Source: Tretioscincus oriximinensis (taxonomy: Eukaryota > Chordata > Lepidosauria > Squamata > Gymnophthalmidae). Taken from it: a DNA stretch of 64,000 nucleotides. This document shows positions 46,618-57,395 of this stretch, in pieces. How positions within the stretch are numbered: position 1 is the first letter of the stretch; every line of letters begins with the position of its first letter. The stretch spans positions 757,454 through 821,453 of the forward strand of contig JAJVDF010000256.1 in the NCBI GenBank assembly GCA_022410635.1, in the 5' to 3' direction. The notes under the pieces were generated by a model that was not told where the DNA came from, did not search any database, and was given only the letters and a program-made list of their open reading frames with translations. The position numbers and the translations under genes are program-made.

Positions 46618-47494
46618 CAATTGGACACACCTGAACTATAACTCAATTTTTACAAGATAAGGACCACATGCACAGTTTAGGATGCATACCCTATTCAACG
46701 TAGCCAACTATGTTCTTTTCTCCAGAAAATAAATCAAAATTCAGCATTATGGGATTGGCAGCTGAATATGATTATTGACACATACATCTAGCAGAATCGA
46801 AGATTGTAATCAGGCAGAGCTTTGATCTATCCATTCCTGCTGCTGGCTTGGGAGGCTCTTCCTTCATTCCTTTTGCCTGCTAGGAGAGGGGATGGAGTTC
46901 TCCCAACATGGCACTGCCGGTGCAGGCATGATTCCTTAGTTAGGGCAGAGTTCTGCTCTCATGCTGCCTCGCACTTGCTTAAGTAATGCTGCTGGAATAC
47001 AAAGGTGGCAGATTTGAATGGAGCCATTTATCCAGATTATCATATTGCTGGGAAAACCAACTGTCAGACCATTATATAGGTTTATTGTGGAAGGCTGTGA
47101 TGTATGGATAACTTTGGTAAAAAAATATGAAGGTGTGAGGGAAAAAAATTGATTTGGACAGCGGAATATCTAATAGCACTTGGAAGTTGGGAGTGTAGTA
47201 CTTCCTCCTAGCAATCAGTGAACAAAACAGCTGACAGTAAGAGTGTATCATGTGCACAAAAGATTTTGCATGTCAATAGATGACAGAACGTCAAAACCTG
47301 GAATATACTGTAAAACTATGAATGAGGTTAATTTAAATCAGTAATCCAGTTTATCAGGAATTCCAGATTAAACAAATACCTTGAGGATTTAGTCCTAATG
47401 TTGAACTAGACTGACTGTTCCAGTTCAGCAACATGGCTTTTGCATTCTTCATTTCTGCCTTCCCTAAAAAAAAAAATTCATGGCAAATTTATGG

Positions 47495-47513
47495 TAGTCT
47501 GACCAGATGACCC

Positions 47514-47550
<37 letters not shown>

Positions 47551-47700
47551 ACCTGGTTTGGGGTGCATCCTGTTTTTTGCTGAGGAATTTAAAAAAATAA
47601 AAATCTTTTTTTGAAAAAAGTTTCCTCAGAAAAAAACGGGAGGCGCCCCAAAATCGGGTTTTCACCCATACCCCCCAAATGGGGTCATCTGGTCAGCCTA
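47495..47700. mobile_element. Palindromic hAT-like MITE, copy 2
   Basis: TAGTCTGACCAGATGACCC at the left and GGTCATCTGGTCAGCCTA at the right. The flanks AATTTATGG and AATTTTTGG look like a diverged duplication. A (TG)16 run (47516-47547) has grown inside the left arm. Confidence 0.85.
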
Positions 47701-48085
47701 AATTTTTGGTAACTTGAAGCAGAAGTCAGATATGGACTATGTCCCTACTACAGTACGATAGTCCCTTATAATAACCAAGGGAACAGGGCTGCATCCTAGA
47801 GGCTTTTCAAAGATGTTAAAAGAACAATGTGCAAGAAGTGACACTGACAGTTTTTTCATCTCATGCACTGATAAGGCATTGTAGCATGATCAAATGACCA
47901 CCACCTGCTTATTGAGCTGCCATGCCTGCACACTGTTACCAGACAGTTGAAAATTTAATCATAAGGCTAGTTCTAGTATATAGGCTAGATAGTCCTCCTT
48001 TAATGGTTTTTCTTACCATTTCAAGTATTTCCCTTGGGTTTTTTTTACCACGGATCTCATAACTTGTGATCTTAAAGATGTTATT

Positions 48086-48540
48086 TAGGCTGACCAGGTG
48101 ACCCTATTTTTTNGGGGGAAAACCCAGTTTCCCTGGTTTTTGCTGAGGAAAACAAATACTAAAAAAATAAAAAATTGAAAAAAAATGCCCACTCCACCCT
48201 CCCCTCAATAAAAAAATAAAATTCTCACACACTTCAAAAATTTCTCACACTTAAATATATATATGATTTTTTTNAAAAAAAATCCCTGCACCACCAGTAG
48301 GGGGTTCTGGCAACTGGGGGCAGCTCCTGAAGGCACCCTCCTCTCAGTAAAAAATAAAAATTCTCATGCACTTCAAACAATTCTTGCACAGTTTAAAAAT
48401 TCTCACACGCTAAAACAATTCTCACATGCTTCACAGATTTCTCAGGTGGGAATTTCGGAAGGGAATGCATGTTGCTGGGTATGCAAATTAGCATGAATAT
48501 TAATTACCCCAATTGGACAATTCAATGAAAATGTCAACCC
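48086..48540 (-). mobile_element. Longer variant of the GACCAGATG palindromic MITE, copy 3
   Basis: Starts TAGGCTGACCAGGTGACCC. The interior (CAACTGGGGGCAGCTCCTGA, TGCAAATTAGCATGAATATT, then AATTACC) is the reverse complement of 55735-56027. The right end is not sharp. Ns at 48113 and 48274. Confidence 0.65.
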
Positions 48541-49278
48541 AGTGTGCAGTCCATGTTGGGGATAATTAGGAAAGGAATTGAAAACAAGTCAGCAAATGTT
48601 GTTTTGCCTCTTTATAAATCTGTGGTGAGGCCACATTTGAAATACTGTGTTCAGTTCTGGTCACCACATCTCAAGAGGGATATTTTGGAACTGGAGAAGA
48701 TGCAAAAAAGGGCTACAAAAATGATCAAGGGTCTGGAGCATCTCCCTTATGAAGTCAGGCTGCAACGTCTGCCCCTCTTCAGCCTCGAAAGGCAACATTT
48801 GAGAGGTGATCTGATTGACGTGTACAAAATCATGCATGGGATGGATAGGATGAATAGAAAAAAAAAGTTTTCTCTATCACACAACACAAGGACCAGAGGG
48901 CACTCCTTAAAACAGTTGGGTAGAAAAGTGAGAACAAAGGAAAGTATTTTTTCACCCAGAGGGTCATCGGCCTGTGGAATTTACTTCCTGAAGAGGTAGT
49001 GGTAGCTAACAGCTTGGATATTTTCAAGACAGGACTAGATGGGTTTATGGACACCAAGGGTGTCCATAACAGAATGGATGTCTGGATGTTGCCTCCAGGA
49101 TGGAGCAACAGGCAGGACTCCTGAAATACTATTTGCAGGGAGTCATGAACAGGTGCATATTTTGCTTTCCTCTGTTCGGCCTGCCCAGGTGCATCTGGTG
49201 GGCCTCTATGTGAGACAGAATGCTGGACTTGATGGGCTGTGGCCTTATCCAGTATGGCTCTTCTTATGTTCTTATGTT
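48541..49278 (+). mobile_element. CR1-group LINE 3' part, best copy
   Basis: A 151-codon frame from 48544 gives KSVVRPHLKYCVQFWSPHLK, then LELEKMQKRATKMIKGLEHL, then LFSLERQHLRGDLIDVYKIM and the following basic tail; it then shifts frame. The 3'UTR follows with GGATGGAGCAACAGGCAGGA, CAGGTGCATCTGGTGGGCC and the terminal TTCTTATGTTCTTATGTTG. Without 5' domains it cannot move by itself. Confidence 0.9.
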
Positions 49279-49865
49279 GTTATGTATGTTATTAAAACAT
49301 TATATGCTAGAAAATCCTGTGTCATGGTGCCCTTGTGCTATTTCCCTTTCCTTAATTTGTTGTTGATCATTACAAAATGACTTTAAATCTGTTAATTGCT
49401 TTTTTTCAAGTTTAGTATATTTTCTTAGCTCCATTTCCATGCTGATTGTCGGGAGGAATTTTGTTTGGCAATTTTTCCCATATGCTACTCTGTTCTTCCA
49501 GTTCCAAGTTATTAGTTTTGTTTACTCTCTTTTTTTAAGATCTGGTCTACAGCTGAATGATTTGATATATGAGACTGCTGCCAGTATTACTCTATTGAGT
49601 CCAAGCAGATAATGTAGGACACATCACCCATCCCTACTTTATGTACATTCTCAGTCCACAATGTTTCTTGCTTTTACTACATCCTCAGTCTTACATCCTT
49701 CAAATTTCCTTCTCACAAAAACAAACAAAATGGTCATGAATTGCTAAATGTTGACATTTTGTTGAAGGATTTTGAATTTTTACTGAAACTTAAATTCCAT
49801 TCATTCACAAGACCTCCTTTCCTTAGTATATAAGGTTTTGCCCACAGCCACAGCTACCTGTAGCA
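49279..49865. other. Intergap without recognised elements
   Basis: AT-rich sequence, nothing recognised. Confidence 0.4.
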
Positions 49866-50365
49866 CAGTTTATTATTTATTTATACTTATACTCTGCCCC
49901 ATGCCCGAAGGTCTCAGGGTGGCCAATAATAAAAACAGTACAAAATTAACATTTTAAAAAACAGTAACAAACAATATCTGAAAATGGAGGGGAAAAAAAG
50001 GAAAAACATCATTTCTTCAACCAAAGGCAAGATTGAAAAGGTGCGTCTTCAATGACTTTCTAAAAGAATACAATGATGATGACAGATGCACCTCAAGGGG
50101 GAGACTATTCCAAAGACTGGGAGCATCTANNGAGAAGACCTTGCCCCAGGTCTCCACTTCATTGGCTGTTGAAAGGGGTGGTACAACCTGTAAATCTTAA
50201 GGCTTTGGCATGTTGGTATGGAAGAAGGCATTCCTTTAGGTATTTGGGGCCCAATTTATTTAGAGCCTTATATGTTAAAGTTAATACCTTGAATTGGGCT
50301 TGGTAGCAAATTGGCAGCCAGTGCAGCTCTTTTAAGAGCGGCATAATATGAATCCGGCCAGTCGT
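49866..50365 (-). mobile_element. L2-like LINE 3' end (minus), crossed by an N gap
   Basis: Opens TTTATTATTTATTTATACTT, then GCCCGAAGGTCTCAGGGTGG. The minus-strand protein piece is LLKELHWLPICYQAQFKVLT, then LTYKALNKLGPKYLKECLLP. NN at 50130-50131 interrupts it. Confidence 0.85.
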
Positions 50366-51866
50366 TCCAGTCAGTTCAAATAAGGCATTTCAAAGCTGTG
50401 TTTAACAGTTACAAGATCAACATCACAAGCTGTATTTAAACCAGAGTTGCTATAAACCCTCTTCTTCAACAACCAAGCTGTGAAAAACAGCAGATTTGAA
50501 GTTGAGAAAAGCATTCAACCTCCAAGTAATTGCTTCCTGGCAATTGGCATTTTGAGACCTGTTTCTTTAAACAACCAGAGTTTCCATTTTAACTTTGCTC
50601 CATTATACACGATTGAAGGAAGTTGGAGTAGGAATAATTTCTTATTTCAGGTTCCCTCCTTGGGGTAATGAAAATAAAAGGTATGGCAGAGGTGAGTGGT
50701 ATGGGAAGATTTCCATTGTCATTTATGCTCCAGTGATACAATCTGACTGTACAAATGACAGAATAATAGGCTGGTTCCTGTATTCTGCTCCATTTTCACA
50801 AGCCTTTCCTTCCCAATAAGATGGAACAAGGCACACGGAATAACAACAAGTCCATCATTTGTCACTTTAGTCCTGTGCTCCAAGCAAATATAACAGCATG
50901 CATGCTATTGACTAGCTACTTGCCAGGATGCCAAACAAGTGATGGGCTAATTAACTCACCTATGGCTTTCCTGCTCTATGGCCACATTTTTAAGCTGTCT
51001 GTGAAGGATGCTGCCAACATTTTTATTCCAGAGAAAAAGGAAATATAGGAAACCTGATAAAAGGCAAGCTTTTAAACATTCCATGAAGCTTAACTGTTTT
51101 GCTTCATAAAAAGTGCCCCAAATATAGGTTTAATAACTGGTACACTTAAAAGATTATTTCTTACGAGAGCAAAGGTTACCTGGTGACAGATGAACATATT
51201 GATCTATGAAGTACAGTCAGAGCTGACCTACACTTGTATCTTCCATTCGCTTCATTACTTTCAATTCAGCCTGTGCCAGTTATGACGACACTGAACACTC
51301 TGAAGCATTTTCCCCTGTAATTCTTTGGAACAGTCTTTACTGTAGCTCTAGAGTTACTAAGCAATCATAAGACTGCAAGTTTTGACATCCTAGACACTGG
51401 CAGATTTGGAAGCGTGTTTGTGCATCATTCTGTGTGAAGATGAAATATTTATTTCCTTTAAAGAGCACTTGATAGTTATAGACATTATTGTATTCCTCCT
51501 CATCTATTGCTTCAGAAGAAAATTGCAAGGAAAACGTTCATGGCAGTCTAGCTATATTTGAGAACATTTTTGAGTGGTCAACTCTAGTAAAGCAGCTCTC
51601 ACATATATTTATTCACTTATTTATTTATTTACATTTTTATATCGCCCTATACCCATAGGTCTCAGGGCGGTTAACAATAAAACCATCATTTTAACACATT
51701 AAAAACAGCCTTTTCTAAAAATGGGGAGGAGACAGTAGTTTTCTACCCAAAGGCCAGGCCAAAGAGGTGCGTCTTTAAGCATTTTCTGAAAGTGCACAGA
51801 GATGGTGATTGACGCACCTCAAGGGGAAGACTATTCCATAGTCTGGGGGCTGCCACAGAGAAGGCC
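50132..51866. repeat. Tandem duplication, first copy (1735 bp)
   Basis: Identical by eye to 51868-53602 at an offset of 1736, including all short open frames. It starts immediately after the NN at 50130-50131 and ends just before the N at 51867. It contains the 5' part of one L2-like fragment, about 1.2 kb of unique sequence, and the 3' part of another L2-like fragment. Confidence 0.95.
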
Positions 51867-51867
51867 N

Positions 51868-53602
51868 GAGAAGACCTTGCCCCAGGTCTCCACTTCATTG
51901 GCTGTTGAAAGGGGTGGTACAACCTGTAAATCTTAAGGCTTTGGCATGTTGGTATGGAAGAAGGCATTCCTTTAGGTATTTGGGGCCCAATTTATTTAGA
52001 GCCTTATATGTTAAAGTTAATACCTTGAATTGGGCTTGGTAGCAAATTGGCAGCCAGTGCAGCTCTTTTAAGAGCGGCATAATATGAATCCGGCCAGTCG
52101 TTCCAGTCAGTTCAAATAAGGCATTTCAAAGCTGTGTTTAACAGTTACAAGATCAACATCACAAGCTGTATTTAAACCAGAGTTGCTATAAACCCTCTTC
52201 TTCAACAACCAAGCTGTGAAAAACAGCAGATTTGAAGTTGAGAAAAGCATTCAACCTCCAAGTAATTGCTTCCTGGCAATTGGCATTTTGAGACCTGTTT
52301 CTTTAAACAACCAGAGTTTCCATTTTAACTTTGCTCCATTATACACGATTGAAGGAAGTTGGAGTAGGAATAATTTCTTATTTCAGGTTCCCTCCTTGGG
52401 GTAATGAAAATAAAAGGTATGGCAGAGGTGAGTGGTATGGGAAGATTTCCATTGTCATTTATGCTCCAGTGATACAATCTGACTGTACAAATGACAGAAT
52501 AATAGGCTGGTTCCTGTATTCTGCTCCATTTTCACAAGCCTTTCCTTCCCAATAAGATGGAACAAGGCACACGGAATAACAACAAGTCCATCATTTGTCA
52601 CTTTAGTCCTGTGCTCCAAGCAAATATAACAGCATGCATGCTATTGACTAGCTACTTGCCAGGATGCCAAACAAGTGATGGGCTAATTAACTCACCTATG
52701 GCTTTCCTGCTCTATGGCCACATTTTTAAGCTGTCTGTGAAGGATGCTGCCAACATTTTTATTCCAGAGAAAAAGGAAATATAGGAAACCTGATAAAAGG
52801 CAAGCTTTTAAACATTCCATGAAGCTTAACTGTTTTGCTTCATAAAAAGTGCCCCAAATATAGGTTTAATAACTGGTACACTTAAAAGATTATTTCTTAC
52901 GAGAGCAAAGGTTACCTGGTGACAGATGAACATATTGATCTATGAAGTACAGTCAGAGCTGACCTACACTTGTATCTTCCATTCGCTTCATTACTTTCAA
53001 TTCAGCCTGTGCCAGTTATGACGACACTGAACACTCTGAAGCATTTTCCCCTGTAATTCTTTGGAACAGTCTTTACTGTAGCTCTAGAGTTACTAAGCAA
53101 TCATAAGACTGCAAGTTTTGACATCCTAGACACTGGCAGATTTGGAAGCGTGTTTGTGCATCATTCTGTGTGAAGATGAAATATTTATTTCCTTTAAAGA
53201 GCACTTGATAGTTATAGACATTATTGTATTCCTCCTCATCTATTGCTTCAGAAGAAAATTGCAAGGAAAACGTTCATGGCAGTCTAGCTATATTTGAGAA
53301 CATTTTTGAGTGGTCAACTCTAGTAAAGCAGCTCTCACATATATTTATTCACTTATTTATTTATTTACATTTTTATATCGCCCTATACCCATAGGTCTCA
53401 GGGCGGTTAACAATAAAACCATCATTTTAACACATTAAAAACAGCCTTTTCTAAAAATGGGGAGGAGACAGTAGTTTTCTACCCAAAGGCCAGGCCAAAG
53501 AGGTGCGTCTTTAAGCATTTTCTGAAAGTGCACAGAGATGGTGATTGACGCACCTCAAGGGGAAGACTATTCCATAGTCTGGGGGCTGCCACAGAGAAGG
53601 CC
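51868..53602. repeat. Tandem duplication, second copy (1735 bp)
   Basis: Starts right after the N at 51867 and runs without a gap into the following sequence, where its right-hand L2-like fragment continues naturally (CCTATTCCGGGTTCCCACCC). This copy is therefore more likely to be the correctly placed one. Confidence 0.95.
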
Positions 53603-53725
53603 CTATTCCGGGTTCCCACCCTCTCTGCCACTGAGGGTGGTGGTACTGTCAGGAGGGCCTCCCCTGCAGATCTTAGGGCACGAGCAGGCTCATACGGGAG
53701 AAGGTGTTCCTTTAGATCCACCTAC
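53340..53725 (-). mobile_element. L2-like LINE 3' end (minus)
   Basis: Starts TATTTATTCACTTATTTATT and CCCATAGGTCTCAGGGCGG. The minus-strand protein ends AFSVAAPRLWNSLPLEVRQS, then FRKCLKTHLFGLAFG, preceded by ALRSAGEALLTVPPPSVAE. Its 3' part is repeated at about 51604-51866. Confidence 0.9.
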
Positions 53726-53854
53726 ACCATTAGATTCCTTTACTTATCAGTGGTGATGCGGGATTGTTCCAAGAGTGCCACAGCTAAGGTAGTTACTATC
53801 AGAATATAATTTTGTTTGCTAACTATAATAAGATAAACATAATAAATCATAAAT

Positions 53855-54298
53855 AAAACATTTATTTATAATGCCCCTTTCTCCAAAGGGTCTCACAAAG
53901 AACGTAAGAGGACCCCTGCTGAATTAGGTCACAGCCCATCTAATATAGCATTTTATCTCACACAGTGGCCCACAAACTGCACTTGGGCACTCTTGAGCAG
54001 AAGGCAAAATCTTCACCTGTTCTCGACAACCTAAGAATGTTATTTCAGTAATGCTGCCTGTTTTTCCATATCGGAGCCAGTAACAAGACATCCAGCATAG
54101 TACACTTAGCCTCCATGAATTTATCTAATAACTTCATAAAGATATATAGACTGCTAGCTACCGCCACGTTTTCTGAAAGTGAATTCTATAGAATGACTCT
54201 CTGGTTAAAAAACAAAAAACACTTTCCTTAGCTGTCCTATTTCTTCTGCCCATTGGCTTCAATGAATGCCCCTTGGTCCTAATATTATGTGATAAAGT
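53855..54298 (-). mobile_element. CR1-group LINE 3' end next to an L2-like tail (minus)
   Basis: 53855-53898 repeats the tail seen at 40743. 53900-54298 is a worn CR1-group 3' region: GAACGTAAGAGGACC, GGTCACAGCCCATCTAATAT, GCACTTGGGCACTC, CTGCTAGCTACCGCCACG. Confidence 0.75.
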
Positions 54299-55329
54299 GG
54301 GATACCACTAAAAAACCAGGCAGCTTCCACCAACCAATATAGCAGAACTTCTGGGATCAGAAAATGGGTGGTATTCATCCATGGATGAATTATGGAATGG
54401 TCATAAAGCCATGGGCCCTGGTGCTTTAAAAATGCTTTAAAAACTCAGACTGTTTTGATCTGTGCTTTTATGAAACCAGGACATGCACATTTGGAATATT
54501 AGGGAAGAATGCTTCTCTTTTGGTATATGCATTTTTTAAAAGATTAAAAAAATCAAGTGAAAAGATCATTTGTTGTTGGAAATGCTAAGTTTCTCAGACA
54601 AAGTATTCTCCATTGACATTCATTTTGAATAAAAAAAAATCTAGGGCTATTCCCAGTAAAAGACACATTCGTAAACTGAGAGATGTTATTGGAATATTTA
54701 CCTAGTAGAATTGGTACATCTGTGTACCTAATACTGCCTTTGTCCTAAATTTTTGCAACATCAGTCAGGAAACAGGGATATATGTAAAACATTATATACT
54801 AGGAAGACACACCCAAGGCTTGCTGCAATGTTTCAGAAATGAGTGAAAAGTTGTCTTCTTTACCAAACATAGAAATCCCTTGATTCCTTGAATAAGACCC
54901 TAGACTATTTCTGACATTATATATATATAGACATTATATATATAGTACTCAGATGTATTCAGATAGATAAATTGGAAGCATTTAATATTACTGAAACAAA
55001 AAATGGGAATGATGTTACAGCAATGAAGGGTAATAGCTGAAGAGCAAAAGACGGGTGAAGAGAAACAAGGAGATTTCCAAATGTTAGTTTTTTAAAAGTA
55101 AAAATAAAATGTACTGCAGATAGTAGTTCTGAGTAATTTTTATGTTTCATTTGCTGATGATACATAGTAGTGCATTGCCATCCACAATGAACTTGGTTTT
55201 AAATAGTAAATGAGCAGCTCTAAGGCTGCTTGCAAGCTGTGAATGTTACAGTCATACTGGAGCAATTCTCCATTTTCTGGACTGGAATTAGATTTTAAAT
55301 TGCCTTTTCATCCTGTTGCTATTAAAGAA
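54299..55329. other. Stretch without recognised elements
   Basis: AT-rich, includes a TATATA-rich patch near 54920-54945; no gene. Confidence 0.45.
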
Positions 55330-56140
55330 AATGGCAACAAGAACAATCAAAGGACTGGAGCAGCTCCCTTATGAGGTGCAATGTCTGGGACCCTTTAGCC
55401 TGGACAGCATTTGAGAAGTAATCTGATTGAGGTGTATAAAATCATGCATGGGATGGATTAGGTGAATAGAGAAAAAAAATTCTCTATCACACAACATTAG
55501 TACCATCCCTTGAAACTAATGGGCAGAAGAGTGAGAACAGACAAAGTAAGGTATTTGAGTGTCATCAGCCTGTGGAATTTACTTCCAGAAGAGGTGATAA
55601 AAGGCAGGTAATTCAAGGCAGAGTTAGATAGGTTTATAGACACCAAGGGTATAAATAGCTACATGGGTGGGTGTAACTTTTGTAACTGCCTCTGGGATGT
55701 AGCAACAGGCAGTACTCGTGAAATACCATTTGCATAGACTGACCAGATTTTCTGAGGTCCAAACTGTGGTAATTAATATTCATGCTAATTCATGAATATG
55801 CAAATCCAAAATCACCGTCCAAGAAAATTATAAAGCACCTGAGATTTTTTTAAAGTGCATGAGAAATTTGCATGTTTTTTTTTTTACCCAGGGGAGGGTG
55901 CCTTCAGTCATTGGCCCCAGTTGCCAGAGCCCCCTAGTGGTGGTGCAATGATTTTTTGAAAATCATTTTTTAAATTTTATTTTTTCCTCAGAAAAAAGGG
56001 GGACATTGCCCCCACCTGGTCAGCTCTCCATTTGCACGGAGGTGAAGATTCTGCAATTGGTGCGCCCCTATGTGAGAAAGAATGACTAGATGTCTTTGGC
56101 CTGATTCAACAGTGCTCCTCTTATGTTCTTACATTCTAAA
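55330..56140 (+). mobile_element. CR1-group LINE 3' part, interrupted
   Basis: ATGGCAACAAGAACAATCAA, AGCAGCTCCCTTATGAGG, TGTATAAAATCATGCATGGG, TGTAGCAACAGGCAGTACTC and, after an insertion, GAGAAAGAATGACTAGATGT and CTTATGTTCTTACATTC. Confidence 0.85.
55735..56027 (+). mobile_element. GACCAGATG palindromic MITE, copy 4, with 9-bp target duplication
   Basis: Opens TAGACTGACCAGATTTTCTG and closes CCACCTGGTCAGCTCT. CCATTTGCA occurs exactly on both sides (55726-55734, 56028-56036), and the host CR1-group sequence continues across. Reverse complement of the interior of copy 3. Confidence 0.85.
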
Positions 56141-56747
56141 TAATAGTTTTGAAAGCATGCATAAAAAAGGTAAAAAAAATGACTCCTCCCAAGTTAAGTT
56201 TGGGTATTAAGTCCTGATTGAGTCCTGCTTGTCTGCATGGGCATCTTCATGTAGTTCTATTGGCAGAGTTACAGAAGAGTTTGTCATTACTTACTCCTTG
56301 GGAGAGACTGGGACTGAATCCACAACCAGCTATGGCTCATGGCTGCCATCTTAGGAGTGCACAAAGGCTACCGAGAGGCTTATTCTCATTACTTCTGGAG
56401 CCATTTGATTTCTTGGGTCCTACGGGACAATCAGGCATGCAGATCTGTCTGGTGGTGCTTCAGCATCACCAGTGATTTGGGGGGAGCTTACTAATAGGCA
56501 GGGCAATGCTCTCCAGGTGTCACCATGTTGGAGACAAGCCCTCAGCAGGAAGAAGAAAGCCTGTGGAATACTCAGCAATACACCAATGATATCATTATCA
56601 AAGGACACTAGCTTCATTCTTTCTCCTTTCTGTTGAAGGCCAGCTCCCACATCTCATCATTAGTGCTGAAGCAACAACAGCCAAACCCGCATGCTTGACT
56701 GGCCTGTGGCATGCAAATAGTTCAAATGGTTTCAAAGGAGAAGGAAG

Positions 56748-57030
56748 TAGAAGAAGAAGAATCCGTGTTTTATAACCCGCCCTTCTCACCCGAAGGGACT
56801 CAGAGTGGCTTACAGGGTTAAATTTCTCCCAAAGGGAGAAAAGTTTTCTATCTTCCTCACTAGGTTAATGATGGTCCTCATTTATCTAACTGAAATGTTG
56901 CACACTAGTAGAAAGTGTTCACCTTTCTCTACATCTGAGACAAGGCCTTGAAACTGGATCTCTCACATGTAAGACCAGCACTAAGGCTACTGTGTCATTC
57001 ATGCCTGCACTGTGCCACGTGTGCAATGTA
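56748..57030 (-). mobile_element. tRNA-derived SINE (minus), diverged
   Basis: Starts with a short GAA tail, then TTATAACCCGCCCTTCTCAC, GGGACTCAGAGTGGCTTACA, and ends in the head region with a CTTGAAACTGG B-box remnant. Confidence 0.7.
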
Positions 57031-57044
57031 AGGTGATAATTATT

Positions 57045-57395
57045 CCCAGTATTTATTATTTATTTATTTACTTATATTTATACCCTGCCCCATACCCAAA
57101 GGTTCCAGGGCGGCAAACAGTTAGTTTCAGAGAAATAGCCGTGTTAGTCCAGTAGAAAGTCCAGAAAAGGGGCTAGTAGCACGTCTACTTCTTCAGATTT
57201 CATGCCTACGAATGGTTATACCACCCACTTTTCTCCTGTTAGTCTCTAAGTGCTACTAGTCTCTTTGCTGGACTTTCTACTGGACTAACACTGCTATTTC
57301 TCTGAAATTAACAAATTAAAAACAGTATAAAAACAGTATCTAAAAGTGGGGACAAAAATGACACTCTCTTCAGCCAATAGCCTCTAGGAAGCTTC
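57045..57395 (-). mobile_element. L2-like LINE 3' end (minus), interrupted
   Basis: ATTTATTATTTATTTATTTA, CCATACCCAAAGGTTCCAGG and GCGGCAAACA; after the fold-back insertion it resumes with AAAAACAGTATAAAAACAGT and CTAAAAGTGGGG. Confidence 0.75.
57125..57307. mobile_element. Fold-back family TTTCAGAGAAATAGCC, fully palindromic copy
   Basis: Left arm TTTCAGAGAAATAGCCGTGT through GGGGCTAGTAGCAC; right arm GTGCTACTAGTCTCTTTGCT through CACTGCTATTTCTCTGAAA. Arms of about 60 bp match almost completely. It splits an L2-like element. Confidence 0.85.
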
